A DNA stretch of 64,000 bases from Alnus glutinosa (Eukaryota > Streptophyta > Magnoliopsida > Fagales > Betulaceae). Both the position numbers and the translations under genes were made by a program. Of the stretch, positions 37,097 to 47,807 are shown in pieces. Location of the stretch: NCBI RefSeq assembly GCF_958979055.1, contig NC_084886.1, forward strand, positions 48,377,654-48,441,653, given 5' to 3'. How positions within the stretch are numbered: position 1 is the stretch's first letter; the number at the start of each line of letters is the position of its first letter. Under the pieces are notes generated by a model, which was not told where the DNA came from, made no database searches, and saw nothing but the letters and a program-made list of their open reading frames with translations.

Positions 37097-38151
37097 CGGT
37101 GGATATAGTACTGGAGATAGTACAGAGAGAGAGTGATCAAGTATGGTTTCTTGGCAAAGAAGGCTTGAGAAAGATGATTTTCTTTTTCTTTTTCTTTTAT
37201 CACTATATATTAGGGATTCGGGATTTAAGTAATGGTATAAAACACGTTTTTATACCACTTCATTATTATCTGATGGGATAGAGCCAAACAACTTTTAAGT
37301 TTAAGGATAAAAATTTCTTACTATCGGGTTTGTAGGAAATTTCATACAACCCACGTATAAGATTGACACGTGTCCCTTAACATAACACATGTTTTAATAT
37401 CATATGATTTTTTAATAGCATTAATGAAGAAAAAAATATTCTTCTTACATGTTTAAAAAACACATGTCACTCTTATATGTGAATTGCATGAAATTTCTTA
37501 CAAACTCTGTTCGTGAAAATTATGTGTATTTTTGGGCTTTCAAGTATAATCTTAAGAGGGATTTCATGTTCAAGATAGTTATATGAATTACCGCACCCAT
37601 AAATATTATTATATGTTGGAATTTTTGTGCCATCTTAGGTCATATTTATATCCATGAGACAACACGCTAGACTTAGATCTTTTTTTTTTTTTTTTTTGGA
37701 CTTGTTTAAAAAAGGTGAATATACTAATGGAATGATAAATAGTATTTTTTTTTTTTTTTTTTTTACAATGGTTAAAGTATTTAATTAAATTAATAAATTC
37801 TCATTTCTATATGTTAAAGCTTTTGAAATAACCGGTAATTTAGGACAAATGAATATAATCTAAAAACTCAGTGGGAGAGGCAGAGGCCGCCCATGATATG
37901 AAACAACATTCGGGAAGAAACACAATAGATAAAACTAAAAGCAATAAAAGCATTGCCTCATTTACTTAAAACATAATTACTGGATTGTTATTCCCAGATC
38001 AAGTTTCACACGGGTCACAAATGAAAATATTCTTAACAACTGAAATGAATACTTCCCGACATGCAAAACCTTAGCATGTTCATATACGCAGGAGTATATA
38101 CAGGTACCTATCATTTCTTGGTATCTGAAGACAGATGCCCATGTTAGTAGT
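37097..38151. other. Spacer between RING and BTB/POZ genes
   Basis: Promoter side of the RING gene and 3' side of the BTB gene. T tracts at 37680-37697 and 37746-37764. No gene seen. Confidence 0.45.
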
Positions 38152-41100
38152 TTATACAGGCTTCCAAACTGTAAGCACCTCTTGGAACATCTGCATCATC
38201 AATTCCCTGTCTGCATGCCTGAAAAAGTCATTAACTTCCTCTCTAACATCATATATCTTGCCAAAATCAAACAGGTACATCATGCATCCTTTCTTCAACT
38301 TGTCCAACTGGTAAAGCCAAGCCTCTTGCAGCCTCTCAAGCACATTCCCTGAGTTAATGTCTTCCAAGAGGCTTTTCTCACAAGAATCTTTGAGGTCAGC
38401 AATGTCATATTTGTTGGCTGCCCCAAGTAGTGCCAGCCGGTGCTTCCAGAAATCCTCTTGTTTTATGGTTCCATACAAGTAACTGAGAAGGGTCATGCCA
38501 GATTCCAGTGACATGTCTTCTATGTAGATTGTAGAGGATTCTTTTTCCTGGAGGTCGTGATGGAACATGCTATGAAACACGGGAGAACTTGCAGACAAAA
38601 CTGCCTTATGAGCTCTTAAAGAGCCGTCAGCAATGTTAATGGTGAGATCAGCATGGATGGCCTCATCAAGCATACGAGAGAGACAACGAAGAGTGCTTTG
38701 GGCTGACAAAGACTGCATCATCCCATCACCGGGCCATATAGAACAGGGTTCCCCGCCCTGCGTTTAAGCATGCAAAGACCAATAATTAATGAAGCATAGG
38801 CATAGCACGGTTTAAAGATATTATGAGGAACTTTGAGTTTGTTTTGATGCATGATTTCCTAGGTGCTTTTCTTTTTTCAAAAGAATAAATTCATGTTAAC
38901 TGTATTTTCTTGTTGAAAGCCACTTCATCATAGAGGAAGCAGACTGGAAACAGTTGAAAAAATGTTCCCAATTTCAACTTTCTGCCACTAGAGAAATTCT
39001 ACAGCATACATTTGAATGCATTCATCTTAAACTGGAGCTCCAAGAGGACATAAACTACTTTTCACCAAAACAACTTTGCACAAACCAACATCATAGCACC
39101 TCATATAAGAAGACTACAAAAAGGTACTAACATTCAGAGGGCAGATCTTCAGGTCCAGAAACTCAACATCAATGATGAAGCGACCAACGAAGGTGGAATC
39201 AACCGGCCAAACAAAGTCTTCAGATGTCCGAAGTTGTCTCTCATGAACTGCAGTATGATGCAATACAGCGTTATGCGCCTGATGCTTATATGCAAAACAT
39301 ATCACCACACTGGAGCTTAAAATAAGATACATGAATTTCAATACTCTACGTTGGATGATCACAATCTGTTGGAACTTATTTGACTTCTTTGTGTCAAGTA
39401 GGTCAAACATTTGTTTTATTTTACCCACTGTCATATGGGAAAGCATAAAGAAATGCAGCCTGAATCAATCTCCTCTTTATGTATTCAGAAAATTAATATT
39501 TATAAGAACACTACTCAATGGCCCATTATAGCAATTATAATTTAAAGTTCTATTTTTTTTATTTTTTGTTTGAAAAAAAAAAGGTACAATTATTACATGC
39601 TGTCAAATGAAAACCAGATTAATAGACAAGAGTTAGATTATTTGCAAGAAACATAGAACAGATTGTAGAAAGGAGCAGCACAGAAACTTTGCAGACCTAT
39701 AATATGGAGTACAAAGAGTTCAATTAATCGTTCAAAAAGAAAATTAAATGGGAAACAACATGATACCTGCTTATTTTAACTCGATTCATTGCATACTAGG
39801 TTCAGCAACACTGAGCAAAATCTATCTACCAAGAAATAGATCTCATCCAATTGATACCCTGACCATCTATAAAAATTCTTGCATAATAGATGCAAGGGAG
39901 CGAGTGAGATCCACCTCAGGGAATCACTGGGGCCAAAAGATCATGTGATTTTTTTGCACAAGAAAAATTAGGAAATATAGCATGTGGTTGAACACTAGAT
40001 CACAAGGTATTCAACCAACTTCTTAACGACAAAACATTCCTGCTGACATCTGTTTGTGTCTCTAATCATACCTATATCTCGTACAGCTCTTTTTGAAAAA
40101 AAAATGGGGTCAACTGACCACTAAAAAACCCTCCTCTGCCTCCACTTACTTTGCTTTTTGTCTCTTTCTTTCTTTTCTTTTCTTTTCTTTTTATTTTTTT
40201 TATTTTTTTTATTTATGAATACCTCCAGTTTATTGGGGCATCAAGGCACATACATAAGATGCTTTTCCTGTTTTCCACATAAAATCCTCACAGTTTCATC
40301 TCCTTTGTGCAAGATTCTAGTGTTGCCATGTCTCCTAGCCAGCAGACTAAGAGCAGAGTTAGGTGTATATGGGATTGGTTTAAAAATCGATGTATTATGT
40401 CACAGCAATCAAATAGACACTACCATATCTACTCCCCATCAGCTATATTCCTTATGGCTTTTGTGACCTTTTTCTTAAAACTCTAAAATACAGACGCTTT
40501 TTAATTTTTAATTGGCCAAACTCAGATAGAGATGTTACTATATGTATCTCTGCACAATTTATAAATCTGTGTGCAGACGCATATTTAGCTAAGTTTGTTT
40601 TTCATCCAGAAAAAGCAGAGTTCCCAAACTGACTTGCCATCAAATCTCAAATCCCATCCCCATACAAGTAGTAGTCCCAGTTAATATCACGTAGGCAGAC
40701 ACACACAAAAAGAGCAAGCAACTAAGATTTCTTCAAAACATACATTGCCATTGGCTTCTCAATTCGTGGTAACAACGTGTATATAGTAGTGTTGGAGTGT
40801 CACCTATGATAGAATCTCACATCGAGTAATAAGAACAAAAGTGAGTGGTGAATACATAATATTGTCTCAACATGTTATATCGCTGTCTCACTTGTAGACT
40901 CTCCAAGGCCTTTTATCTCCCTAACAAACAAGTAGTTATCCCCATCATATTACAATACAAAAAATTATTATACATTATTAAGAACAAAACATCTTCAGCA
41001 TCTCAGTTCTTTGCCTGCATAAAAGTTTACCTCGATTCCCATTGTAAATTGCTTAAAAGTTTTTTTTTTTTATATATAAATAAAGATCTCAACCACATAA

Positions 41101-41585
41101 GACTCAAATTAGAAATACCCGATACCTGCTATGATCCTAAAACAGTAGAATCCAAATCCCGAAGACGAAAAAGAAAACTCAACAAGCATATATATGCGGA
41201 TAACAAGAAAAATGGAAGAGAGCGATGCATACTTGGGGAAATGTAGGGCCTGCGGTTAGCACCGGTGTTAGAGACTCGGAGGACAAAGCGAGCAAGCGGA
41301 GGCTGCTCCTTGGAGACCCGTGAGGGCTCTGGAAATAGGCGAATGTAGAGGTACCGATTCTTCTCTATGGATAAATACCTGCAAACCCATCTCAAAACAT
41401 CAACCACCAACTCAAAATTCAACGACACACACATAAATACATCCAAAAATTCTGAGAGAGGGCGTGCGTTACCAGTTCCAGATTCCGAGCTTGAAAGGTT
41501 CGGACTTTTTGAAAGAGCAGGGTCCGAAGTTGTCGATCTTCCATTGCGCTAGTCTTGAGATCGTCTCCACCTTGGAATCGGCCAT
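38152..41585 (-). CDS. BTB/POZ domain protein (At1g21780 type)
   Basis: Exons on minus 41585-41473, 41378-41233, 39247-39132 and 38757-38152 join in frame to 326 residues, the length I recall for Arabidopsis At1g21780. The start is MADSKVETISRLAQWKIDNFG. The N-terminal half has WYLSIEKNRYLYIRLFPEP, RFVLRVSNTGANRRPYISP and FVWPVDSTFVGRFIIDVEFL. The BTB fold runs from about residue 159 (ADLTINIADGSLRAHKAVLS) to 255, followed by a BACK-like helical part ending EMFQEVLTVWKPV-type (here MFQEVLTVWKPV). Such proteins bind CUL3 as substrate adaptors of ubiquitin ligases. Intron 2 is about 2 kb. The exon 3 donor is GTTAGT. Confidence 0.95.
39248..41232 (-). other. Second intron of the BTB/POZ gene (2.0 kb)
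   Basis: AT-rich with T tracts (for example 40158-40215). No gene or clear mobile element recognised inside. Confidence 0.5.
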
Positions 41586-41870
41586 CTTTACACGTTTCTC
41601 TGACTCTCTCTCTCCTCTGCAAGTCTGACTGTACTTTTGAGTTGGAGAGAGAGAGAGAGGCGATGTCGCGAAGACTTCGCGCTTTACTAATTAGGACTTT
41701 TCTATTGTGTTCGTTGAACATGTCATCATTCATGAAAAAAGTAAACTTTTTTCAACCCATCTTCTTTTGCCACGTGCTAAACAAATTTCGAATCTTTCCT
41801 CCCAATAATAATTCCCATTGATTGATTTATTTACAGTTTAAATTCCATGGCGAGTTATAAGAGATTATTC
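41586..41870. other. BTB/POZ promoter side
   Basis: Leader with CT/GA repeats (GAGAGAGAGAGAG near 41646-41658), then AT-rich sequence. No gene. Confidence 0.4.
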
Positions 41871-42320
41871 AATTATTATTTTTGTACTTTTATTTTTTTC
41901 TATCATAAAATCTCGTTAAATTATATAGAATATGCGATTTTTAGATGTCAAATTTTGTTTAAAAACAAAAATACTCTTAAACAGTAAATTAATAAAAAAT
42001 AATAATAAACCTATTATATATATATATATATAACAAAAAAAACAAAACGATAAAAAGTAAAAGAAAGGGGTGGCCTACGAGCCACCCCTTAGCCACCCCA
42101 AAAAAGCTTAGGGTGTCCGCACGGCCACCCCGGCATAAGGTGTGGCCGGAGCCACTTCTGCGAGCCACCTCCTTAGTTTTTTTTTTTTTTTTTTTTTATT
42201 ATTATTATTATTATTTGTTTAATTTTGAAGGTATTTTTTGTAAATTTTAATTTTAAATTAGGGTATTTAAATTTTTTCACGAATTTGACGGGTGAGAGTA
42301 AAAGTACAAAAATAATAATT
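41871..42320. mobile_element. Foldback transposon sharing a GC-rich core with the 26.8 kb element
   Basis: Ends AATTATTATTTTTGTACTTTTA and the inverted TAAAAGTACAAAAATAATAATT delimit about 450 bp. The core (42066-42175) reads GGGGTGGCCTACGAGCCACC and is followed by several GGCCACCCC motifs. The same core phrase occurs at about 27030-27050. No transposase. Borders are approximate. Confidence 0.65.
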
Positions 42321-43415
42321 AAATGTCCTTTATTAATCGAGGTGTCAGTTATATGAACCATGTCGAAAAGTTTATAGAAGAAAAAGTAATGACTTGTGAC
42401 CCAAATATCTTTGGTAGCTTTCACACCCCACTCAATAATCAATATAAAAGAACTACCGACATCTACTAAACAATCTTAATTTTATGCTACCCACCACTGA
42501 AGCTTATCATGTATTTGGCATGATATTTACATTAGAAGAAACTCACTAAAATATTTAGTCACTCAAATCATTAAAAATTATTAAAATCTTTTCCTAATAG
42601 CTTTAGCAAAATAGAGATTTTTGTTTAGTGAGTGAACAATTTGGTGACTAGTGTTCATGAAAAGCAAACGTTTATTTCTCTCTTTCTTTCTTTTTTTCTT
42701 TTTTTTTTTAAAAAAAAAAAGATTTTATGAACTTTTTTGAAAAATATGACTCTTAAAACCAAAGTTTCCTAATATATAATCGTTAAGAAAATACAATTTT
42801 ATAAAACTATGACGGTTAGAATAAAATAAATATTTGAAAATATGACTTAGAAAAGGATAAATATTCAAAAATATAAATATTAGACAAAGAATAAAAAAAT
42901 ATAAATAAAATAGTAAAAATTAATAGCTAAAATAGTGTGGCCGTTAGAGTTACTTCAAAAAAGCAGATAACTAATTTTAAACTATGAATGTACTAAGAAT
43001 AAAACCAATTATGTATAGTCACTTTGTTAATGCTTATAAGAAATTTTTTTTAATATAATATAAATGTAAAAGTAATTTTAAATATTTTAAGAGTTGTTTT
43101 TCTCTTCCTCTAACCAAATTTCTTATATTTATTTTGGTATTACCCAATGAAAAATGGATTAATTGCCTACTGACCCTATCACCGTGTGCCACATCAGATC
43201 CTGTTGCCAGAATTCAACGTAACAGAAAGGGCATTCTCGTAAACCCACACTCCAACGTGCCCTTTCAGTGTCCGCGACTCCTCAGCCACTCCAGTCAATT
43301 ATCAACCACCACCGATCCGATCTCTTCCTCTCGCGGACGACAAACAAACCAAGAACAGAACTCTGTCCATAAACGCGATCAGCGCACCCTTTTCCCGCAA
43401 CCAAACACCGAGAAG
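42321..43415. other. Spacer and promoter upstream of the V-ATPase gene
   Basis: AT-rich to about 43130; then GC-richer leader sequence before the ATG at 43416. A possible old inverted-repeat remnant (CTCACTAAAATATTTAG...) lies near 42540-42660. No gene seen. Confidence 0.45.
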
Positions 43416-46386
43416 ATGTCTTCGACCTCCTTCAGCGGCGACGAAACCGCCCCCTTCTTCGGCTTCCTCGGGGCCGCCGCGGCTCTCGTCTTCTCATGTA
43501 ATTCCACTGTTACTTTCCCGAGAAAACATTTTCCCGAGAAAATTATTCGACCTAACACTTGAATTTCTCTTTTCAGGCATGGGCGCGGCGTACGGGACGG
43601 CGAAGAGCGGAGTGGGCGTGGCGTCCATGGGAGTGATGCGACCGGAGCTGGTGATGAAGTCGATCGTGCCGGTGGTTATGGCCGGAGTCTTGGGGATATA
43701 CGGGCTGATCATAGCGGTGATTATCAGCACTGGAATAAACCCAAAGGCCAAGTCGTATTATCTCTTTGATGGCTACGCGCACTTGTCGTCAGGGCTTGCT
43801 TGTGGCCTCGCTGGCCTCTCTGCCGGCATGGCCATTGGGATTGTCGGTGACGCCGGAGTCCGGTGATTATATCTTTCCACTACTTTGCCTTTTATTTTTA
43901 TTTAATAAAATGAAAAGTTCTACCTTTTTTTAGTGCATTTGATTCCGTATAATAAATTGAAGCTTTTCTTGTTTTTTAATTTTTTTTATTAAGTATGATA
44001 ATGCGCTAATAAATGCCATGTGGGTGGTCTTGGAGTCTAACATGGTGAAATATTTAACCTTTTATTGAATGACTAGCATTTGAGTGTTCTATATATGCGG
44101 CAGTAGATAATGTGTGTGTTTGGGGTGGGGGAGCACAATATTTAAAATTAGGTGTGCCAAATTTGTCTCTCTGTTATCTTTTCCACTATATTTTGCTTTG
44201 GTCACTGGAACTGGTGATTTTCACTTAGGATTGTACAATGAAATGGTGTCTAGTTGACAAGCTCCCTGATTAAGTCGAGCACAAAGTGGGGGGAAAATTG
44301 CTTGCTTTAAAGAATGGTTAAATTTTTAATTGATAAGGGGTCTATGGCTTAGTTCGAAAGGTTTGATGGTTGTTGTCTATTATAAACCTGAAACGTAAGA
44401 GATGCCTTGCTTATGAAGGGATCAATTTCCCCTTGTATACTGAGTTTATGCTTCGATTTACCAAAATACAGGGGGCTTACATTTCATTTAAGCGTTAGTT
44501 GCGCATTTGAATTTTAGATTTGTGTTAAACTTTCAAATTGTGCTTGGGAAGGGTAGTGCTCCTCTGATGATTGGGGAGTTGTGTTTGCCCATCTTAGGAG
44601 CCAATTGTAAGTCATACTCTTTCTGTTTGCTGGTCTTGAGGGCAAAATTTAAGTTCAATTTAGAGATGACCACCAATCAGTGCTGTCAGTTTTTGCCTGT
44701 CCAATGACCGAACTGATGTTATTGCTTATCAGAAACCGTCTACAGAAACACACCGAACAGTGGACCGAAATTGAGCCGACCTGCATCGTCCGCACTCAGT
44801 GCTGTGCAGGTTGCTGGCTGATTGGGCTGACTTTTCAGTTTTAATTTGGCCATTGGCCCATTATATCATTAGGGCAAGACGGGCAGTGTGTTCAAGGCCC
44901 GGGAACAAATTCACCACCGTATCGATTGATAATATCAAAATCAGATAAATCGGCCCAATAAAATAATTCTCTATGGTGGAACAACATTAATGGAAAGGGA
45001 AAACAAAGGATGAATTCCAGTTTTGTCTTCTGGACCTTCTGCTTTGGCCTGTTTGGTCATTAAATTTGGCTTAGATTCAAACTAAAACCATGGAAATAGG
45101 AAATCAAGATAAAGAAAGAGGAGACATGTGATGATTGGGTGACGGATCCAAGCATCACCGGTTCATCATTAAGTCCTTCCTTAATTCAGAGCTTTGGTGA
45201 CTTTAGAGGTGATTGGCAGCATGTGGGGTTTGGATTGTCAATTTGTGGTGGTCCTGTGGTTCAACGCCTGTGGGTGATTCTTTCATGGTGGTTGATGTCG
45301 GTTTGATGGTTGGAGGATTGTGGGGGTTAGGTCTCGGTGTTTTCGTGGTGGGTTTTAGGTGTGGCGGTGTCTATCAGAGCATTAATCCAGCCTTTCATCA
45401 CCATTTTATAAGAATAGAACTAGGGGCTGATCAAGGGACACGGAAATCCTACCCCATTGACGCTGCCAACTTGAAACCACACAATATCAATCGGTTTCTG
45501 ATAGTCTAATGGCGCCAGTGCAGGCGAATTTCAGAAACAGACGCCCATTAGGTTGGTAGTCAGTTCTTGGAATCATTTGTTTGAGAAAACCCAACCTAAC
45601 CGGCTTCAATAAAAATCCAAATTTCCTTCCCTTTTATAAGTTGTGTTTCTATGCATATAATAGAAAAAAAAATTTGGAGACAATGCTTTGCTTAGTAGAA
45701 GCAGAGGATCCTATTCCAATAATCTTGGGGGACTTAAATGGCTCTGCTGCAAGCTGAAGGTTAATGGCAATTTTAGGCACTGTTTAAGTGGCAGGGGTCT
45801 ATTAATGGATATTAAATTTGTTCGAGACAACCATTTGCTTGGCACAAGGCTGGCTAACCTGATAATCTTGTGAGACTTTAGGATTCCTTTTGCTTATCTG
45901 AGACTTGGGATTTAGCTATTTAGCTGCCTGTTATCTTCTGGCTTATTTTCTGGTTCTGAATGAAATGTTTTTTGTTTGAGTTGCATTTTTAGTTATGTTT
46001 GTTGACACAAAGTTGCATTTGAGTTGAATCATTATGTTTTTTTATAAGATTATATATCATTTTAACGCGCATCTGTTTTCTTGCTCGTTAACATGTTGGT
46101 AGTAGTAGTACTACGAATTATGAGGTTCAATAACATGCCACATGAGATGATATTTTTTGGAGCACTGCTACGCCGAATTCTTCCGGAAATTTTGCTTCAG
46201 CCAAGTATTACCCTATTTTTTGTACTTACTTTTGTTTTTGGGATCCTTCTCAGGGCTAATGCACAGCAGCCGAAGCTGTTTGTGGGCATGATTCTGATCC
46301 TCATCTTTGCTGAAGCACTTGCTCTCTATGGTCTCATTGTGGGGATCATCCTTTCATCCCGAGCAGGCCAATCTCGCGCAGATTAA
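43416..46386 (+). CDS. VHA-c: V-type proton ATPase 16 kDa proteolipid subunit c
   Basis: Exons 43416-43497, 43577-43862 and 46254-46386 join in frame to 166 residues, normal for plant subunit c. Start [20 protein letters not shown]. Four hydrophobic helices are visible: [43 protein letters not shown], the [22 protein letters not shown] stretch, and [21 protein letters not shown]. The proton-carrying glutamate is E143 in [11 protein letters not shown]. Copies form the membrane rotor ring of the vacuolar H+-ATPase. Intron 2 is about 2.4 kb. The protein is so conserved that the exact paralogue cannot be named. Confidence 0.96.
43863..46253 (+). other. Second intron of the V-ATPase c gene (2.4 kb)
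   Basis: Bounded by GT at 43863 and AG at 46252-46253. It contains a GT-rich stretch at 45180-45370 that is unlike the rest and may be inserted DNA. No gene is recognised inside. Confidence 0.5.
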
Positions 46387-46668
46387 AGGGGGCTATATGT
46401 TGTTTCTTGATTTTTTATTTTTTTTTGCTTCTCTGTATTAAAATTAGACTGGAACTTGTTTGTTCGAATAGTACTTTATGAACGTAGTTGCGACGACAGA
46501 TTGTTAAACAAGAACGGGTTACTACCATTACAACACGGCAATATGCTTCTGAGTTCTCTCCATTTTCTTCGCCGCCGTCATCATCATCCATTCATCCTCC
46601 TCTTCTTTAGAGCTCATATTTTTATCCGCTTTTGTTCAATTACTTATATATATATATATATATAAAAT

Positions 46669-47205
46669 GGATAATTGCACTGTTGGTCCCTGTGGTATGC
46701 CATATGCCATAATTATTTTTCACTCCCTATGGTTTATAAAGTTCGTGGGAGGTCCCTGTGCCATGCAATAATTACGTTTTACTTCCTGGGTCGATTTTCC
46801 GTCCACCATTTTGACGGAATCTGTTAGCTCTACACGTCAGCGCCACATGTCGCCAAAAAATAAATAAAAATACTTATTTATTTTATTTTATTTTTAAAAA
46901 AAAAGGGAAGCACCTTGCTGCTTTTTTTTTTTTTGAATTTTATTTTTTTTAAAAAAAAAAGTATATTTATTTTTTTTTTAATAAATTTATATTTTTTTAT
47001 TAAGATTGACACGTGTCGCCATCTTATTGGCGACATGTGGCGTTGGCGTGGCATTTGACGGAATCTGTTAAAAAATTTAACAGAATTTGACGCTAGGATC
47101 GATTTGTAATTATTGCTTACCACAGGGACTTCCCATAAACTTTTTAAATCATAGAGAGTAAAAAATAATTATAGCATACCACAGGGACCAATGGTGCAAT
47201 TATCC
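46669..47205. mobile_element. TIR transposon (537 bp), MULE-like
   Basis: The left end GGATAATTGCACTGTTGGTC and right end GACCAATGGTGCAATTATCC are inverted copies; inverted similarity continues through CCCTGTGGTATGCC. The phrase GACGGAATCTGTTA occurs in both arms. The flank TATATAAAAT appears on both sides, a likely 9-10 bp target duplication, although it sits in an AT microsatellite. No transposase. Confidence 0.8.
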
Positions 47206-47383
47206 CTATATAAAATTCGGACGGTCCTGATTCTCCAAACACGCTAGATACGGGTGAACTTTTGGCCTAGCGTACACCTAGGGTCTGCCACAACATGTGG
47301 GACCCATCTCCGGCCGTAGCGTAAGACCAGGCCTGCAAATTTGCAATGGACCTAAACACACACAGTTGGAGAGAGAGAGAGAA
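47206..47383 (+). promoter_or_regulatory. Probable original promoter of the GNAT gene, cut off by the LTR element
   Basis: Unique-looking sequence ends in a GA repeat (47369-47382). The same GA repeat resumes after the LTR element at 51428, right before the GNAT ATG. So before the insertion this stretch was probably the gene's proximal promoter or leader. Confidence 0.45.
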
Positions 47384-47697
47384 TGTAAGGGATATAAGGG
47401 GTATTCTAGAAGGTAGTGAGCTGGAGGTATCTAGGAGCTAACAATATTCGGTTGGCAAGAAGGCTCTAGAAAGGGATGAGGTGGTGGAAGGCACTCTCCT
47501 ATAAAATCCCATAGAATGGAGAAGGAAGGTATGAAAAGAGAGAATATTGAGTCTAGTTAGTAGTTAGTCCTGGAGAGCTCGGGCCTCTTGAAGAGCCCAT
47601 GGTTTGTAAGAGAGATAGGCCTCTCCAAGAGCCTTAATCCATTGTTTTATCATCTTCTTCCTTGCATTTTTCCTTTCATACAAGAAGGCACATAACA
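47384..47697 (+). repeat. 5' LTR
   Basis: 314 bp, TG...CA. Contains TATAAAA at 47500-47506, about where an LTR promoter would sit. Confidence 0.9.
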
Positions 47698-47699
47698 AG

Positions 47700-47711
47700 T
47701 GGTATCAGAGC
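47700..47711 (+). other. Primer-binding site (initiator tRNA-Met)
   Basis: TGGTATCAGAGC two bases after the 5' LTR, the standard plant copia primer site. Confidence 0.92.
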
Positions 47712-47807
47712 CATTCTTTCTTCACCCATCGCTTCCACATTTTCCATTTTCCATTTTCCCTCAGAATTTTTTTTTTTCCTACCTTCTGTTACACCACAGT
47801 CTCTTCC

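Noticed and set aside
42173-42442. Minus-strand frame of 89 codons
   Set aside because: Simple-sequence K/I-rich translation of A/T tracts at the end of a foldback element.
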